Positions 17,919 to 26,364 of a DNA stretch of 64,000 nt are shown one piece after another; positions within the stretch are counted from its first letter, which is position 1, and each line of letters starts with the position of its first letter. This DNA comes from CAG-411 sp963643465 (GTDB lineage: Bacteria; Bacillota; Clostridia; Lachnospirales; Lachnospiraceae), in contig CAVIJT010000005.1 of the NCBI GenBank assembly GCA_963643465.1, positions 124,001 through 188,000 on the forward strand, written 5' to 3'. Under the pieces are notes generated by a model. That model was not told where the DNA came from. It saw nothing but the letters and a program-made list of their open reading frames with translations, and did no database searches. The translations under genes and the position numbers were made by a program.

Positions 17919-17946
17919 GTAACTATTCATGGTTCTGAATAGTTAC
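17919..17946. repeat. Palindromic intergenic repeat, copy 1
   Basis: GTAACTATTCA (17919-17929) and TGAATAGTTAC (17936-17946) form a perfect 11-bp inverted repeat with a 6-base loop. A close relative lies at 24152-24179. Confidence 0.8.
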
Positions 17947-17993
17947 ACAGGACATACATTTACAGAAAAATCGACAAAAGGAATGACAACTTT

Positions 17994-18674
17994 ATGGAAA
18001 AGACTACGTCCCAAAATGGATGGACACTATACAAATATATTTTGTTTTTGTCTGTCTTTACGTTAGTGATTATGGCTTTTAGAGTGAATTCTCATGAATT
18101 ACAGAAAATGTTTTCTTGGAAAAGTTCTACTACAACAGTAGAGGAGAATGTGGCACAAGTAACGAAAAAAACATGTTGCGTTGATGGAGAACGATATGAC
18201 AGTAAAAAAGCAGTAATTTATCAAGGAGATGCTTTCGGAGATAGCAAAAGTCAGGCGAAAACAGTGAGAAAGTACATCCGACCTTATTTGAAAAAGAAAG
18301 GGTATGAGCAGTACACAGATGTTATTGTTGCTATATGCGCACAGGAAAGCCGATTTGGATTGCTTGCAGACAGTAATTGGATGCAGGTAAAGGGATATTG
18401 TGGAGAGTCGGGAATGACTTCTGTGAAAGCAGGGGCAGACCATTTTATAAAAGTAGTACAACATGCCAAAAAGAAAAAATGTAAAGACATTACGGTAGTG
18501 ATACAAGCATACAATTTTGGTATGTATTATGTGGACTATTGCATGGAACGAGGAGGAAAAGATACGAAAGAGATTCGAGCTGCCTTTCAGGCTTATGAAA
18601 AGCAAATAACTGGAAGAAAGCAGTATGGGGATCTTGCATATGCAGAGAAAATAGAACAGAGAATAGAAAAATAA
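17994..18674 (+). CDS. Membrane-anchored lysozyme-like (transglycosylase-type) protein
   Basis: 226 residues: one N-terminal membrane helix (about 14-32, YILFLSVFTLVIMAF), then an extracellular domain. IVAICAQESRFG (about 108-119) carries the likely catalytic Glu of the lysozyme-like family, followed by NWMQVKGYCGESG and VVIQAYNFGMYYVDYC, matching the CwlT-type lysozyme domain (PF13702). It would cut peptidoglycan at the cell surface. No NlpC/P60 domain is attached, unlike CwlT of conjugative elements, and no conjugation genes are near. It ends in a bidirectional terminator shared with the gene on the other strand. Confidence 0.82.
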   Translation: MEKTTSQNGWTLYKYILFLSVFTLVIMAFRVNSHELQKMFSWKSSTTTVEENVAQVTKKTCCVDGERYDSKKAVIYQGDAFGDSKSQAKTVRKYIRPYLKKKGYEQYTDVIVAICAQESRFGLLADSNWMQVKGYCGESGMTSVKAGADHFIKVVQHAKKKKCKDITVVIQAYNFGMYYVDYCMERGGKDTKEIRAAFQAYEKQITGRKQYGDLAYAEKIEQRIEK

Positions 18675-18703
18675 CAGAGATGCCTTTTGGTATCTCTGTT
18701 ATT
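18670..18703. terminator. Bidirectional terminator between convergent genes
   Basis: AATAACAGAGATGCC (18670-18684) pairs with GGTATCTCTGTTATT (18689-18703), with T runs on both strands, between the lysozyme-like gene and the minus-strand secreted protein. Confidence 0.88.
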
Positions 18704-19610
18704 TTTCTATTTTCCATATGACCCCTTTTTGCGAGGTGGCATTTCCAGCTTTTGATACAATATAGGCATAATAAGTGCCGCGGATTTTCTTTCCATTGTA
18801 TTTTTTTAGAGTAACTGTATGGATTTGTTTTCCAACAGATTTTACTTTTTTAAATCCACTGTTTGGGTGTTTGGATATATAAATGTCATAACTGCTTACT
18901 CCTTGTTGCTTGTTCCAGCTTAATTTTAGAGAATGATTATTTGGCTGGCGTTTAAAGGAAGTGATGGTAGGCTGGCGAAGCAGTTTCATGCTTTTCCAAT
19001 CCGAGTAAACCATATGTGTTTCGTCTGTATATGCGTAAGTTCTGATTTTTAAAGTATAAATCGTTTTAGCACTTAAAGTAAAAGAATGAGAGTGCCTTGC
19101 AGTAAGACCTCCGGCAACCGTTCTGTTAGAAGCAGAAACTAATTTCCATTGGAAGCCATCCGCACTGCCTTCGCTGCAATCCCAGGAAACGTTGGTCCAT
19201 CCACTAACGGGGTTACTGGAAGTTATGTTCAGTGAGGAAATGGAAGAAAGGGATGGATGATTTTCTTCTGTGATGCTTGGTGAAGCAGAAGCAGTAATGT
19301 TGTCTGGTATAGCGGTTTGTTGTGTGGTAATACTTTCTTCCGTGGTTACTGCACAGCAAGTAGTTGTGGCACAAGGTGTTGGGGAACAAGGAAGGGTCTC
19401 TTCCTCTGTATTTTCTGTTTCATCATAGTCTTCCCCTAAATCCTCTTCTTCTGTATCATTCCAAGTTTCATCTTCTTCATAGACGTCAATGTCCTCGGTT
19501 TCAATATAAATATCGTTTGCATATACCGTTTCTTTTTGACTTTGTATATTGGTAATTAGTAAAGTCAGCATAAGAAGAATACTTATTTTTCGAAGTTGTT
19601 TTTTTATCAT
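18699..19610 (-). CDS. Secreted protein with Fn3-like domain
   Basis: 303 residues. The first 31 residues form a signal peptide (KKQLRKISILLMLTLLI). Then an acidic stretch (YEEDETWNDTEEEDLGEDYD), a Cys/Thr/Pro-rich part (PCSPTPCATTTCCAV) and a Ser/Thr-rich linker to about residue 125. Two beta domains follow: about 125-210 (WTNVSWDCSEGSADGFQWKL; TIYTLKIRTYAY) and an Fn3-like domain about 212-300 (LKLSWNKQQGVSSYDIYIS, GTYYAYIVSKAGN). No anchor motif is seen. Start moved to 19610 because AGGGGA precedes this ATG; ten further residues are possible. Role: surface or secreted binding protein, target unknown. Confidence 0.8.
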   Translation of the reverse strand: MIKKQLRKISILLMLTLLITNIQSQKETVYANDIYIETEDIDVYEEDETWNDTEEEDLGEDYDETENTEEETLPCSPTPCATTTCCAVTTEESITTQQTAIPDNITASASPSITEENHPSLSSISSLNITSSNPVSGWTNVSWDCSEGSADGFQWKLVSASNRTVAGGLTARHSHSFTLSAKTIYTLKIRTYAYTDETHMVYSDWKSMKLLRQPTITSFKRQPNNHSLKLSWNKQQGVSSYDIYISKHPNSGFKKVKSVGKQIHTVTLKKYNGKKIRGTYYAYIVSKAGNATSQKGVIWKIEK

Positions 19611-19878
19611 ATAAATTCCCCTAATTTTTAAAAACTTCATTTTTATCTATATAATTTTAGTATATCACAATCTAAAAGTCGGGAAGCTAAAATGTAAAAA
19701 ATGAATGTGGAAATGTAAAAAATGAGTCTTGTTAGTTACTTAATGGAATCGTAAAACTTATGTAATTGACTTGCCCAAAGAGAAAAAATATACTAAATAT
19801 ATGGTATTTTGCCAATGAAAAGTATCTAAACATGTATTACCAAAACATTTGAAATTTTGGTGTTAGCAATAAGGGGGG

Positions 19879-22092
19879 ATGTACGTGTTTCGGCAGGTCA
19901 TATCATCTGTATTATTTTCATTTGGCGTTATGGGCGGCTATTATGGAATTCGATTTTTGTTTTTGCAAAAAAAGCAATATATAGAAAATTTTGTATTGGG
20001 GATATTTTGTCTGGCAAGTGCAGTTTGGAGCATTGCTTATAGTCATTTCATTATGCAGGACGTGACGGAGCAGGCAGGGTTTTTCCATTCTATAGGAAGT
20101 GCGGCATCCATTGCATATTTGATTTGCGCACAAATGCTTGTGTGTAAGATTGGCGGGCTAAAATGGAAGTATCGTGTTTTGTTGGATGGAATTTCTTTTT
20201 TGGGAATTATAGTATATATTTTAGCTGTTCGGACGGGTACGATAGAGTATTATATAGATCGAATAGGGATGGCGGCTTCTAATCCAAAAGGCATTGCCTA
20301 TAGTTGCTATCAAATATATATGGTTATTGTAATGGGAAATATTTTTTTCGGTTGCATACATATGATTCGAAAGGCAAAACAGAAGAGGATTCGAATATTT
20401 GGATATAAGATTTTGTTGGTGGAATTTCTTATTTTCGGAGGAAGTGGACTGGATGTAGTTTTTGTAAAATATGGTATTGGTGCAATTTCAGCTATGACAA
20501 TTATGCAGCATATTGGAATGATTGTGTTGATACAGGCTGTTATGGTGTACAACAGTGTGCGTATGAATATAGAGAATATTTCCAGATTTGTGTACTATTC
20601 TCTTTCTATGCCAGTGTTGGGGTATGATGTTAAGAAAAAGCTCAAGATAGTCAATGAAGCAGCGGCAAAATTTTTAAATGTGAATCAGCAAGAGATGGAA
20701 GAAGAGGGAATTTCCGTAACTGAATTGTTCCAGTTAAAAGAAGAGCAGATTTTTGAGTTTGAGGGAAAGCAAAAAAGTATTGATGCCTTTGCCTGCAATG
20801 GAGTATATTGCAATTTAGCAGTAAACCGTGTACATGATACTTATGGAGATGAGATTGGGTATATTATTATATTGACAGATTTGACAGAGAGAATGCAGAA
20901 TTTGCAAAATTTGGAAGAGGCAAAGCTGGAGGCAGAGGCTGCCAATCGTTCTAAGAGTGTTTTTCTTGCCAATATGTCCCATGAAATTCGTACACCAATG
21001 AATGCTGTTGTAGGATTGTCAGAGATTGTCCTCAATATGGAAATTTCAGATAAAGTAAAAGAATGTGTCAGTGATATTAAGAATTCTTCTTTGAATTTGC
21101 TTGCTATTATCAATGATCTTTTAGACTTATCCAAGATAGAATCGGGTAAAATGGAATTAGATTGTCAACCGTACTATACATCCAATTTGTTTCGTGATGT
21201 GCATTTAATAATTGGTACACAGGCAAAGAAAAAAGGTTTGGAATTTTCTATGGACTTTTCCTCTGAAATTCCGAATAAATTGTATGGGGACAGGGTACGT
21301 CTTCGTGGAATTTTTATCAATCTTTTAAATAATGCGGTAAAATACACGAAAAAAGGTGGCTTGTCTTTTCATGTTTCAATTGCAGATAAAGATGCAGACA
21401 GTGCGGAATTTACCTATAAGATTAAAGATACAGGAACTGGTATAAAAAAGGAGGACTTGCCAAGCATATTTGAAAGTTTTTCACAGGTGGATCGTAAGGT
21501 ACATGAAGGAACAGAAGGTACTGGTCTTGGACTTGCCATTGTAAAAGGATATGTGGAATTGATGGGAGGCCAGATATTGGTAAAGAGTGTATATGGGGAA
21601 GGAACAGAATTTACCATTATAGTTCGTCAGACCGTATTAGATTGGAAACCTATGGAAACAGAGTTTACACAGGATGAAGAAGTTGCCTCTATTTACAATC
21701 TTGGGGATATGAAAATAAAAGATACGAAAGTGCTTGTAGTAGATGATAATTTGGTAAATTTAAAGGTTGCTAAGAAAAGTATGGAACATTATGGACTGGA
21801 TGTTGATATGGCAGATAGTGGAGAAGAGGCTATTGCTTGTTGCAGACAGGTGAAATATGACATTGTATTTATGGACCAGATGATGCCAAATATGGATGGA
21901 AAACAAGCAATGGAACACATACGAAAGTTAGATGCACATTATGCCATTGGAGGCAAATGTAAGATTGTGGCACTTACGGCAAATGCAATCAGTGGAGTTC
22001 GGGATGAGTTAATAGAACAGGGATTCGATGAATATCTGGGAAAACCTATTAATTTTAGACAACTGGAGCGAGTATTAAAAGAGTTTCAATGA
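19879..22092 (+). CDS. Hybrid sensor histidine kinase with seven-helix sensor
   Basis: About 737 residues. Residues 1-235 contain about seven hydrophobic helices; a PAS-like segment (about 245-350) ends in LTDLTERMQNLQ; HisKA carries His368 in NMSHEIRTPMNAVVG; the ATPase domain has LLNNAVKY, DTGTGIKKEDLPSIF and TGLGLAIVKGYVELMGG; a C-terminal receiver holds Asp666 in FMDQMMPNMDG and ends KPINFRQLERVL. No separate output protein is adjacent, so the phosphorelay target lies elsewhere. Start is uncertain: the purine run AAGGGGGG abuts the ATG at 19879, and GTG at 19885 has better spacing. deoB starts 34 bp after it. Confidence 0.92.
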   Translation: MYVFRQVISSVLFSFGVMGGYYGIRFLFLQKKQYIENFVLGIFCLASAVWSIAYSHFIMQDVTEQAGFFHSIGSAASIAYLICAQMLVCKIGGLKWKYRVLLDGISFLGIIVYILAVRTGTIEYYIDRIGMAASNPKGIAYSCYQIYMVIVMGNIFFGCIHMIRKAKQKRIRIFGYKILLVEFLIFGGSGLDVVFVKYGIGAISAMTIMQHIGMIVLIQAVMVYNSVRMNIENISRFVYYSLSMPVLGYDVKKKLKIVNEAAAKFLNVNQQEMEEEGISVTELFQLKEEQIFEFEGKQKSIDAFACNGVYCNLAVNRVHDTYGDEIGYIIILTDLTERMQNLQNLEEAKLEAEAANRSKSVFLANMSHEIRTPMNAVVGLSEIVLNMEISDKVKECVSDIKNSSLNLLAIINDLLDLSKIESGKMELDCQPYYTSNLFRDVHLIIGTQAKKKGLEFSMDFSSEIPNKLYGDRVRLRGIFINLLNNAVKYTKKGGLSFHVSIADKDADSAEFTYKIKDTGTGIKKEDLPSIFESFSQVDRKVHEGTEGTGLGLAIVKGYVELMGGQILVKSVYGEGTEFTIIVRQTVLDWKPMETEFTQDEEVASIYNLGDMKIKDTKVLVVDDNLVNLKVAKKSMEHYGLDVDMADSGEEAIACCRQVKYDIVFMDQMMPNMDGKQAMEHIRKLDAHYAIGGKCKIVALTANAISGVRDELIEQGFDEYLGKPINFRQLERVLKEFQ

Positions 22093-22126
22093 AAGAGAAT
22101 TGTATTGGTTGAAAGGAGTGAAGGAT

Positions 22127-23302
22127 ATGAAGCGAGTATTTTTAATTGTGTTGGATAGTGTAGGAATTGGGGAGATGCCGGATGCAGCAAAATATGGAGA
22201 CGAGGGAAGTCATACCGTGTATGCAGCATCTCATTGCAAAGAGTTTTATATGCCAAACATGCAAAAACTTGGTTTTTTTCAATTAGATGGTATGAAAGTA
22301 GATGGACAACATGAATGGGCAAAGGAGAAGGTGCCTATGGAGGGAGCGGTGTGTCGTCTTTCGGAGTTGTCCAAAGGAAAAGATACGACGACTGGACATT
22401 GGGAGATTGCAGGTGTTGTTTCAAAAGAGGCGATGCCTACTTTTTCAGATGGCTTTCCAGAGGAACTGATACAGGCATTTTCAGAAAAAACAGGAAGAAA
22501 GGTTCTTTGTAATCGTCCGTATTCTGGAACGGAAGTGATTAAAGATTTTGGAAAAGAGCATATGGAGACAGGCGCATTGATTGTATATACGTCAGCCGAT
22601 TCTGTATTCCAGATTGCGGCTCATGAAAGTGTGGTGCCGGTGGAGGAGCTTTACCGATACTGTCAGATTGCAAGAGAACTGTGTCAGGGAAAATACGGCG
22701 TGGGAAGAGTAATTGCCAGACCATTTGAGGGAGAATGGCCATTTACCAGAACGTCCCGCAGGCATGATTATTCGTTGGAACCACCTAAAGATACGATGCT
22801 TGACTGTATCAAGGAACAGGGAATGGATGTGTTGGCAGTTGGAAAAATCAACGATATTTTTGCGGGGAAAGGCATTACAGAGATGGTTCGTACAAAGGAT
22901 AATGCAGAAGGAATTGATAAAACCATTGCATACATGAAACGGGATTTCCATGGACTGTGTTTTACGAATTTAGTAGATTTTGATATGAAATATGGACATC
23001 GAAATGATGTGGACGGATATGGAAAAGCATTGTCTTATTTTGATTCTCGTTTGCCTGAGCTGCTTGCCTTGTTACAGGAAGAAGATGTATTGATGATAAC
23101 AGCCGATCATGGATGTGATCCAAGTACAGCTTCTACGGATCATTCCAGAGAATACATTCCATGGGTGATTACTGGAAAGCAGATTAAGGCTGGAAATCTT
23201 GGTACAAGAAATGGATTTGGGCATATTGCAGCGACTATCTTGGATGCCCTTGGAGTAAGCGGTAATATTGAAGGTGGCAGTATTTGGAGTTTGCTACAGT
23301 AA
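22127..23302 (+). CDS. deoB: Phosphopentomutase
   Basis: 391 residues, a normal length. It interconverts (deoxy)ribose 1-phosphate and 5-phosphate in nucleoside breakdown. Seen: RVFLIVLDSVGIGEMPDA at the start, the phospho-acceptor Thr in KDTTTGHWEI, YTSADSVFQIAAHE, FTNLVDFDMKYGHR and ITADHGCDPST with the metal ligands of the alkaline-phosphatase superfamily. Start at 22127 follows GAAAGGAGTG. It is followed after 48 bp by deoD, whose product supplies its substrate. Confidence 0.97.
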   Translation: MKRVFLIVLDSVGIGEMPDAAKYGDEGSHTVYAASHCKEFYMPNMQKLGFFQLDGMKVDGQHEWAKEKVPMEGAVCRLSELSKGKDTTTGHWEIAGVVSKEAMPTFSDGFPEELIQAFSEKTGRKVLCNRPYSGTEVIKDFGKEHMETGALIVYTSADSVFQIAAHESVVPVEELYRYCQIARELCQGKYGVGRVIARPFEGEWPFTRTSRRHDYSLEPPKDTMLDCIKEQGMDVLAVGKINDIFAGKGITEMVRTKDNAEGIDKTIAYMKRDFHGLCFTNLVDFDMKYGHRNDVDGYGKALSYFDSRLPELLALLQEEDVLMITADHGCDPSTASTDHSREYIPWVITGKQIKAGNLGTRNGFGHIAATILDALGVSGNIEGGSIWSLLQ

Positions 23303-23350
23303 AGAGAAAAAAGGAATAGATAAGAAGAGATTTTATAAGGAGGAATGAAT

Positions 23351-24064
23351 ATGGGAACACCACATAATGCAGCAGAAAAAGGTGAGATTGCAAAAACAGT
23401 TTTGATGCCGGGAGATCCTCTTCGTGCAAAATTTATTGCGGAGAATTATTTAGAAAATGCCACTTGTTTTAATACTGTTCGAAATATGTATGGATATACT
23501 GGAGAGTATAAAGGAAAGAAAATTTCTGTTATGGGACATGGAATGGGAATGCCATCTATTGGGATTTATTCTTATGAATTGTTTGACCAGTATGGTGTAG
23601 ATCAGATTATTCGTATTGGTTCTGCAGGTGGATTGGCAGATGATGTGGATTTGATGGATATTGTGATTGCTATGGGTGCGTCTACCAATTCCAATTACGC
23701 ATCCCAGTATAAACTTCCGGGTACCATAGCACCTATTGCGAATTATGAATTGTTGCGAAAGGCTGTTGAGGTAGCAGAGGAACGGAATTGCAAGGTGCGA
23801 GTGGGAAATGTGTTATCTTCGGATACTTTTTATACGGACGATAAAGATGCCAATGACCTTTGGAAAAAGATGAATGTACTTGCTGTGGAGATGGAGGCGG
23901 CAGCACTCTATTGTAACGCTGCAAGATTAGGAAAGAAGGCATTGTGTATTTTAACAATTTCCGATCACTTGTATTCGGGAAAAGAATTGTCTGCTAAGGA
24001 GCGTCAGACTGGTTTTACACAAATGATGGAAATTGCGTTGGAAACAGGCATTCATTTTTCTTAA
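23351..24064 (+). CDS. deoD: Purine-nucleoside phosphorylase, DeoD type
   Basis: 237 residues. It splits purine (deoxy)nucleosides with phosphate to base and (deoxy)ribose 1-phosphate, feeding DeoB. Typical of the hexameric family: TPHNAAEKGEIAKTVLMPGDPLRAKFIAE, HGMGMPSIGIYSYEL, IRIGSAGGL, AVEMEAAALY and TISDHL. I choose ATG 23351 over 23345 because the ribosome site AAGGAGG is better spaced for it and the protein then begins with the family TPHN sequence. Two palindromic repeats follow in the downstream spacer. Confidence 0.96.
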   Translation: MGTPHNAAEKGEIAKTVLMPGDPLRAKFIAENYLENATCFNTVRNMYGYTGEYKGKKISVMGHGMGMPSIGIYSYELFDQYGVDQIIRIGSAGGLADDVDLMDIVIAMGASTNSNYASQYKLPGTIAPIANYELLRKAVEVAEERNCKVRVGNVLSSDTFYTDDKDANDLWKKMNVLAVEMEAAALYCNAARLGKKALCILTISDHLYSGKELSAKERQTGFTQMMEIALETGIHFS

Positions 24065-24120
24065 TGAGGCTGGGAATTGGGGAGAAAAAGGTTGACTTTG
24101 CTTGCTTTTTTCAATAGAAT

Positions 24121-24179
24121 GTTACTATTCGTGTTGCAATAGTAGCGGGCAGCAACTATTCATGGGTTTGAACAGTTAC
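24121..24179. repeat. Palindromic intergenic repeats, two tandem imperfect copies
   Basis: GCAACTATTCA (24152-24162) / TGAACAGTTAC (24169-24179) is a diverged copy of the palindrome at 17919-17946, with the same 6-base loop position. Immediately before it GTTACTATT (24121-24129) and AATAGTAGC (24138-24146) form a second, related stem. Confidence 0.7.
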
Positions 24180-24239
24180 GAAAGGTCTACATTGTAATGG
24201 AGAACCATAAAACAGGAATAGAAATAGGAGACGAAACGA

Positions 24240-25961
24240 ATGAAGGTAAGAACAACGATTGGAAAAGCAATCGCATGTGTGGCAGCTACCGCATTAGTAG
24301 CAACCAGTATGCCAACATGTGAAAGTCAGGCAGCAACCACAAAAAAACTCAGCAAAACCAGTATAACACTTACAGTTGGAAAGTCTACAACCATTAAGTG
24401 GAAAGGCAGTAAGAAAAAGGTAACATGGACTAGCAGTAATAAGAAAATTGCAAAAGTAAAGAAAACAGGAACAAGAACTGCAAGGATTACAGCAAAAAAA
24501 GTAGGAAGCTGTAAGATTAAAGCAATAGTAGGAAAGAAAAAATATATCTGCAAAGTAAAAGTAAAGAAAGCGACTGAGAAAAAGCCTGTTGCTACAAATA
24601 CGGCTGTACAGGAAACAGCAATTCCTCAGGTAGCGACTACACCAGCTATTTCAGCAGAGCCAACAGTAGTACCAGCTACTACACCAGCTATTTCAGCAGA
24701 GGCAACGGTGGTACCAGTTAGTACACCAGCAGTAGTCGTAACGAGTGAGCCTATGGAAGCAACGGAAACACCAGATATGACAGCGGAAGTAACAGTAACT
24801 AAACAGCCAGAGCAGGAACCAACTGCCACAGAAGTGCCAGAGGTAACGGAAACACCGCAAATCACAGAAGAACCAACAGCCACACCAATGGTAACAGAGT
24901 CGGCAGAGCCAACAGAGACTCCAGTAGGTTTGCAACATACAGAGGGAAAAAAGGTAGAAGATGTGCGCATTTTGGGTGAAAATATTTTGGCACAAACCGC
25001 GTCTGGTGCTTCGGTACAGTGTGATTTAGATTCTGAACAGTATAAATGGTCCGAAGAAGGTCGTTTGCTTGCTATTAATTGGTCAGAAACTAACTTAACA
25101 GGAAGTGTTGATTTATCTGGATTGACAGAACTTTCCACAGTAAATTGTAAGAGCAATGGGTTGGCTGCACTTTCTGTGGAAGGCTGTGAGGCCCTTACTC
25201 AATTGGAGATTAGCAACAATCAATTGAAAGAGTTGGAACTAAAGAACTGTAAAAATCTAGAGACAATCGTAGCAAGTACCAATCAACTTTCTGCATTGGA
25301 TTTTAGCGGACTTACTAAATTGAAACAAGTAAATGTAGGGCAGAATAGTTTGAGAGAACTTTTGCTTTCTGGATGTGAGCAATTGGAAGAGTTGAAATGT
25401 ATGAATCAGTCAGAGGGTTCTCATATGGAAACTTTGAATTTAAAAGATTGTGTAGCATTGAAAACATTAGAATGTAACAACGCATATATAAAGAATTTGG
25501 ATATTTCAAGTTGTACAAAGTTAGAAAAAGTAAACTGTTCCAACTGTGATTTAGAAAATATATTGAATGTATCTGGTTTTGAAAATCTTTTGGAATTAGA
25601 TTGTTCAGAAAACAATATTAGTACGCTTATTGTTTCTGAATGTACAAATTTAACGAAATTGCGTTGTGCTTCTAACAGAATTAGTGGACATTTGAGTTTG
25701 ACAACCAATCCAAACCTTACAGAATTATATTGTGATGAGAATCGGATATCTTCTTTGGATGTAACGGAAAATGTGAAATTAGAAGTTTTGATATGTTCTG
25801 GTAACAAGAATTTATCCCAGTTAGATGTAAGTAAAAATGTGGTATTGAAGGATTTAGAATGTGAAGATACTGCAATAGAACAATTGGATGTTACAAATTG
25901 TGATCCAGAAATTGATGTAACTGCGGACGATGAAGTAGATATTATTCGTGTGAAAGCATAA
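24240..25961 (+). CDS. Secreted Ig-like (BIG2) / leucine-rich-repeat protein
   Basis: 573 residues. Signal peptide 1-31 (IACVAATALVATSMP). Residues about 35-115 form a very basic Ig-like group 2 domain (ITLTVGKSTTIKWKGSKKKV; CKVKVKK). Residues about 116-228 are Pro/Thr/Ala/Glu-rich with short repeats such as TPAISAE(P/A)TVVPA. From about 240 to the end there are some 14 leucine-rich repeats of 20-23 residues with the pattern LxxLxCxxNxLxxLDVSxCxxL, many with Cys at the same position. No LPXTG or membrane anchor; the basic Ig-like domain may hold the protein to the wall. Probably a surface adhesin or binding protein; the partner is unknown. A terminator follows. Confidence 0.88.
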   Translation: MKVRTTIGKAIACVAATALVATSMPTCESQAATTKKLSKTSITLTVGKSTTIKWKGSKKKVTWTSSNKKIAKVKKTGTRTARITAKKVGSCKIKAIVGKKKYICKVKVKKATEKKPVATNTAVQETAIPQVATTPAISAEPTVVPATTPAISAEATVVPVSTPAVVVTSEPMEATETPDMTAEVTVTKQPEQEPTATEVPEVTETPQITEEPTATPMVTESAEPTETPVGLQHTEGKKVEDVRILGENILAQTASGASVQCDLDSEQYKWSEEGRLLAINWSETNLTGSVDLSGLTELSTVNCKSNGLAALSVEGCEALTQLEISNNQLKELELKNCKNLETIVASTNQLSALDFSGLTKLKQVNVGQNSLRELLLSGCEQLEELKCMNQSEGSHMETLNLKDCVALKTLECNNAYIKNLDISSCTKLEKVNCSNCDLENILNVSGFENLLELDCSENNISTLIVSECTNLTKLRCASNRISGHLSLTTNPNLTELYCDENRISSLDVTENVKLEVLICSGNKNLSQLDVSKNVVLKDLECEDTAIEQLDVTNCDPEIDVTADDEVDIIRVKA

Positions 25962-25985
25962 GTGACACACATAAATAAAGAATAT

Positions 25986-26017
25986 AAAAAGCGGATAACT
26001 TAGGTTATCCGCTTTTT
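25986..26017. terminator. Bidirectional terminator after the LRR gene
   Basis: AAAAAGCGGATAAC (25986-25999) pairs with GTTATCCGCTTTTT (26004-26017), with T5 on either strand. It can end the LRR transcript and any leftward transcript from the 26.1-kb region. Confidence 0.9.
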
Positions 26018-26027
26018 ACATTCAAAT

Positions 26028-26109
26028 GGAATAGGTAGGGTGACAATCCTACATCTCCTAACAATTGGGCGACGGTCGCCTGTTCCGTCCTCAGATTCCG
26101 TTTATAATA
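26028..26109. other. Compact structured segment between two terminators, possible small RNA
   Basis: A GC-richer block with a closing stem GGAAT (26028-26032)/ATTCC (26095-26099), a hairpin GTAGG (26035-26039)/CCTAC (26048-26052), and a second arm AACA/TGTT enclosing GGCG/CGCC (26060-26084). On the minus strand TTGCAG (26134-26129), 17 bp, TATATT (26111-26106) could start a transcript of about 115 nt ending at the terminator 25990-25986. I do not recognise an RNA family. Strand and transcription are unproven. Confidence 0.35.
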
Positions 26110-26119
26110 TACTATCTAG

Positions 26120-26238
26120 AAAAAAAGTCTGCAATTTGCAGACTAAAAAGCACACACTGTGCAACCAATAATTTGGCGTTTTCATAAAAATGTTATTTGA
26201 ACTCGCAGTGTAAATTTGTAGGATAGTAAATTTACACT
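26120..26238 (-). ncRNA. tracrRNA of the type II-A CRISPR system
   Basis: Read on the minus strand from about 26238. The anti-repeat is the complement of 26207-26230, 24 nt identical to positions 11-34 of the CRISPR repeat; after a bulge (26201-26206) TTTGA (26196-26200) matches the repeat's 5' end to form the lower stem. Next come a nexus-like part, a GCACA/TGTGC hairpin (26149-26161 region), and a terminator stem AGTCTGC/GCAGACT (26126-26144) followed by seven T on the minus strand (26126-26120). The order anti-repeat, nexus, hairpins, terminator matches known tracrRNAs, as does its position upstream of and antisense to cas9. Ends are predicted, not measured. Confidence 0.9.
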
Positions 26239-26241
26239 TAT

Positions 26242-26306
26242 AGTATATAAAAATATGGTAAAAATGTCAATGGAAGTTTGAAAAAAGAAATGAAATATAG
26301 TAAAAT
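26242..26306. promoter_or_regulatory. Divergent promoters of tracrRNA (minus) and the cas operon (plus)
   Basis: Minus strand: TTGACA (26270-26265), 17 bp, TATACT (26247-26242). Plus strand: TTGAAA (26278-26283), 17 bp, TAAAAT (26301-26306). The two -35 boxes are 7 bp apart, so the promoters are back to back and could influence each other. Confidence 0.8.
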
Positions 26307-26364
26307 ATAACAAAATAGTAAAGTTTTATCTGATAACTTAAATTATATGTGGGGGATTTTGTAT

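Noticed and set aside
17994..18674. Lysozyme-like gene as part of a conjugative element
   Set aside because: No conjugation, relaxase or integrase genes are nearby and the NlpC/P60 domain of CwlT is missing.
26196..26230. Stray plus-strand CRISPR repeat upstream of cas9
   Set aside because: The degenerate match with a bulge, followed on the minus strand by hairpins and a terminator and preceded by a good promoter, is the tracrRNA anti-repeat and not an array remnant.
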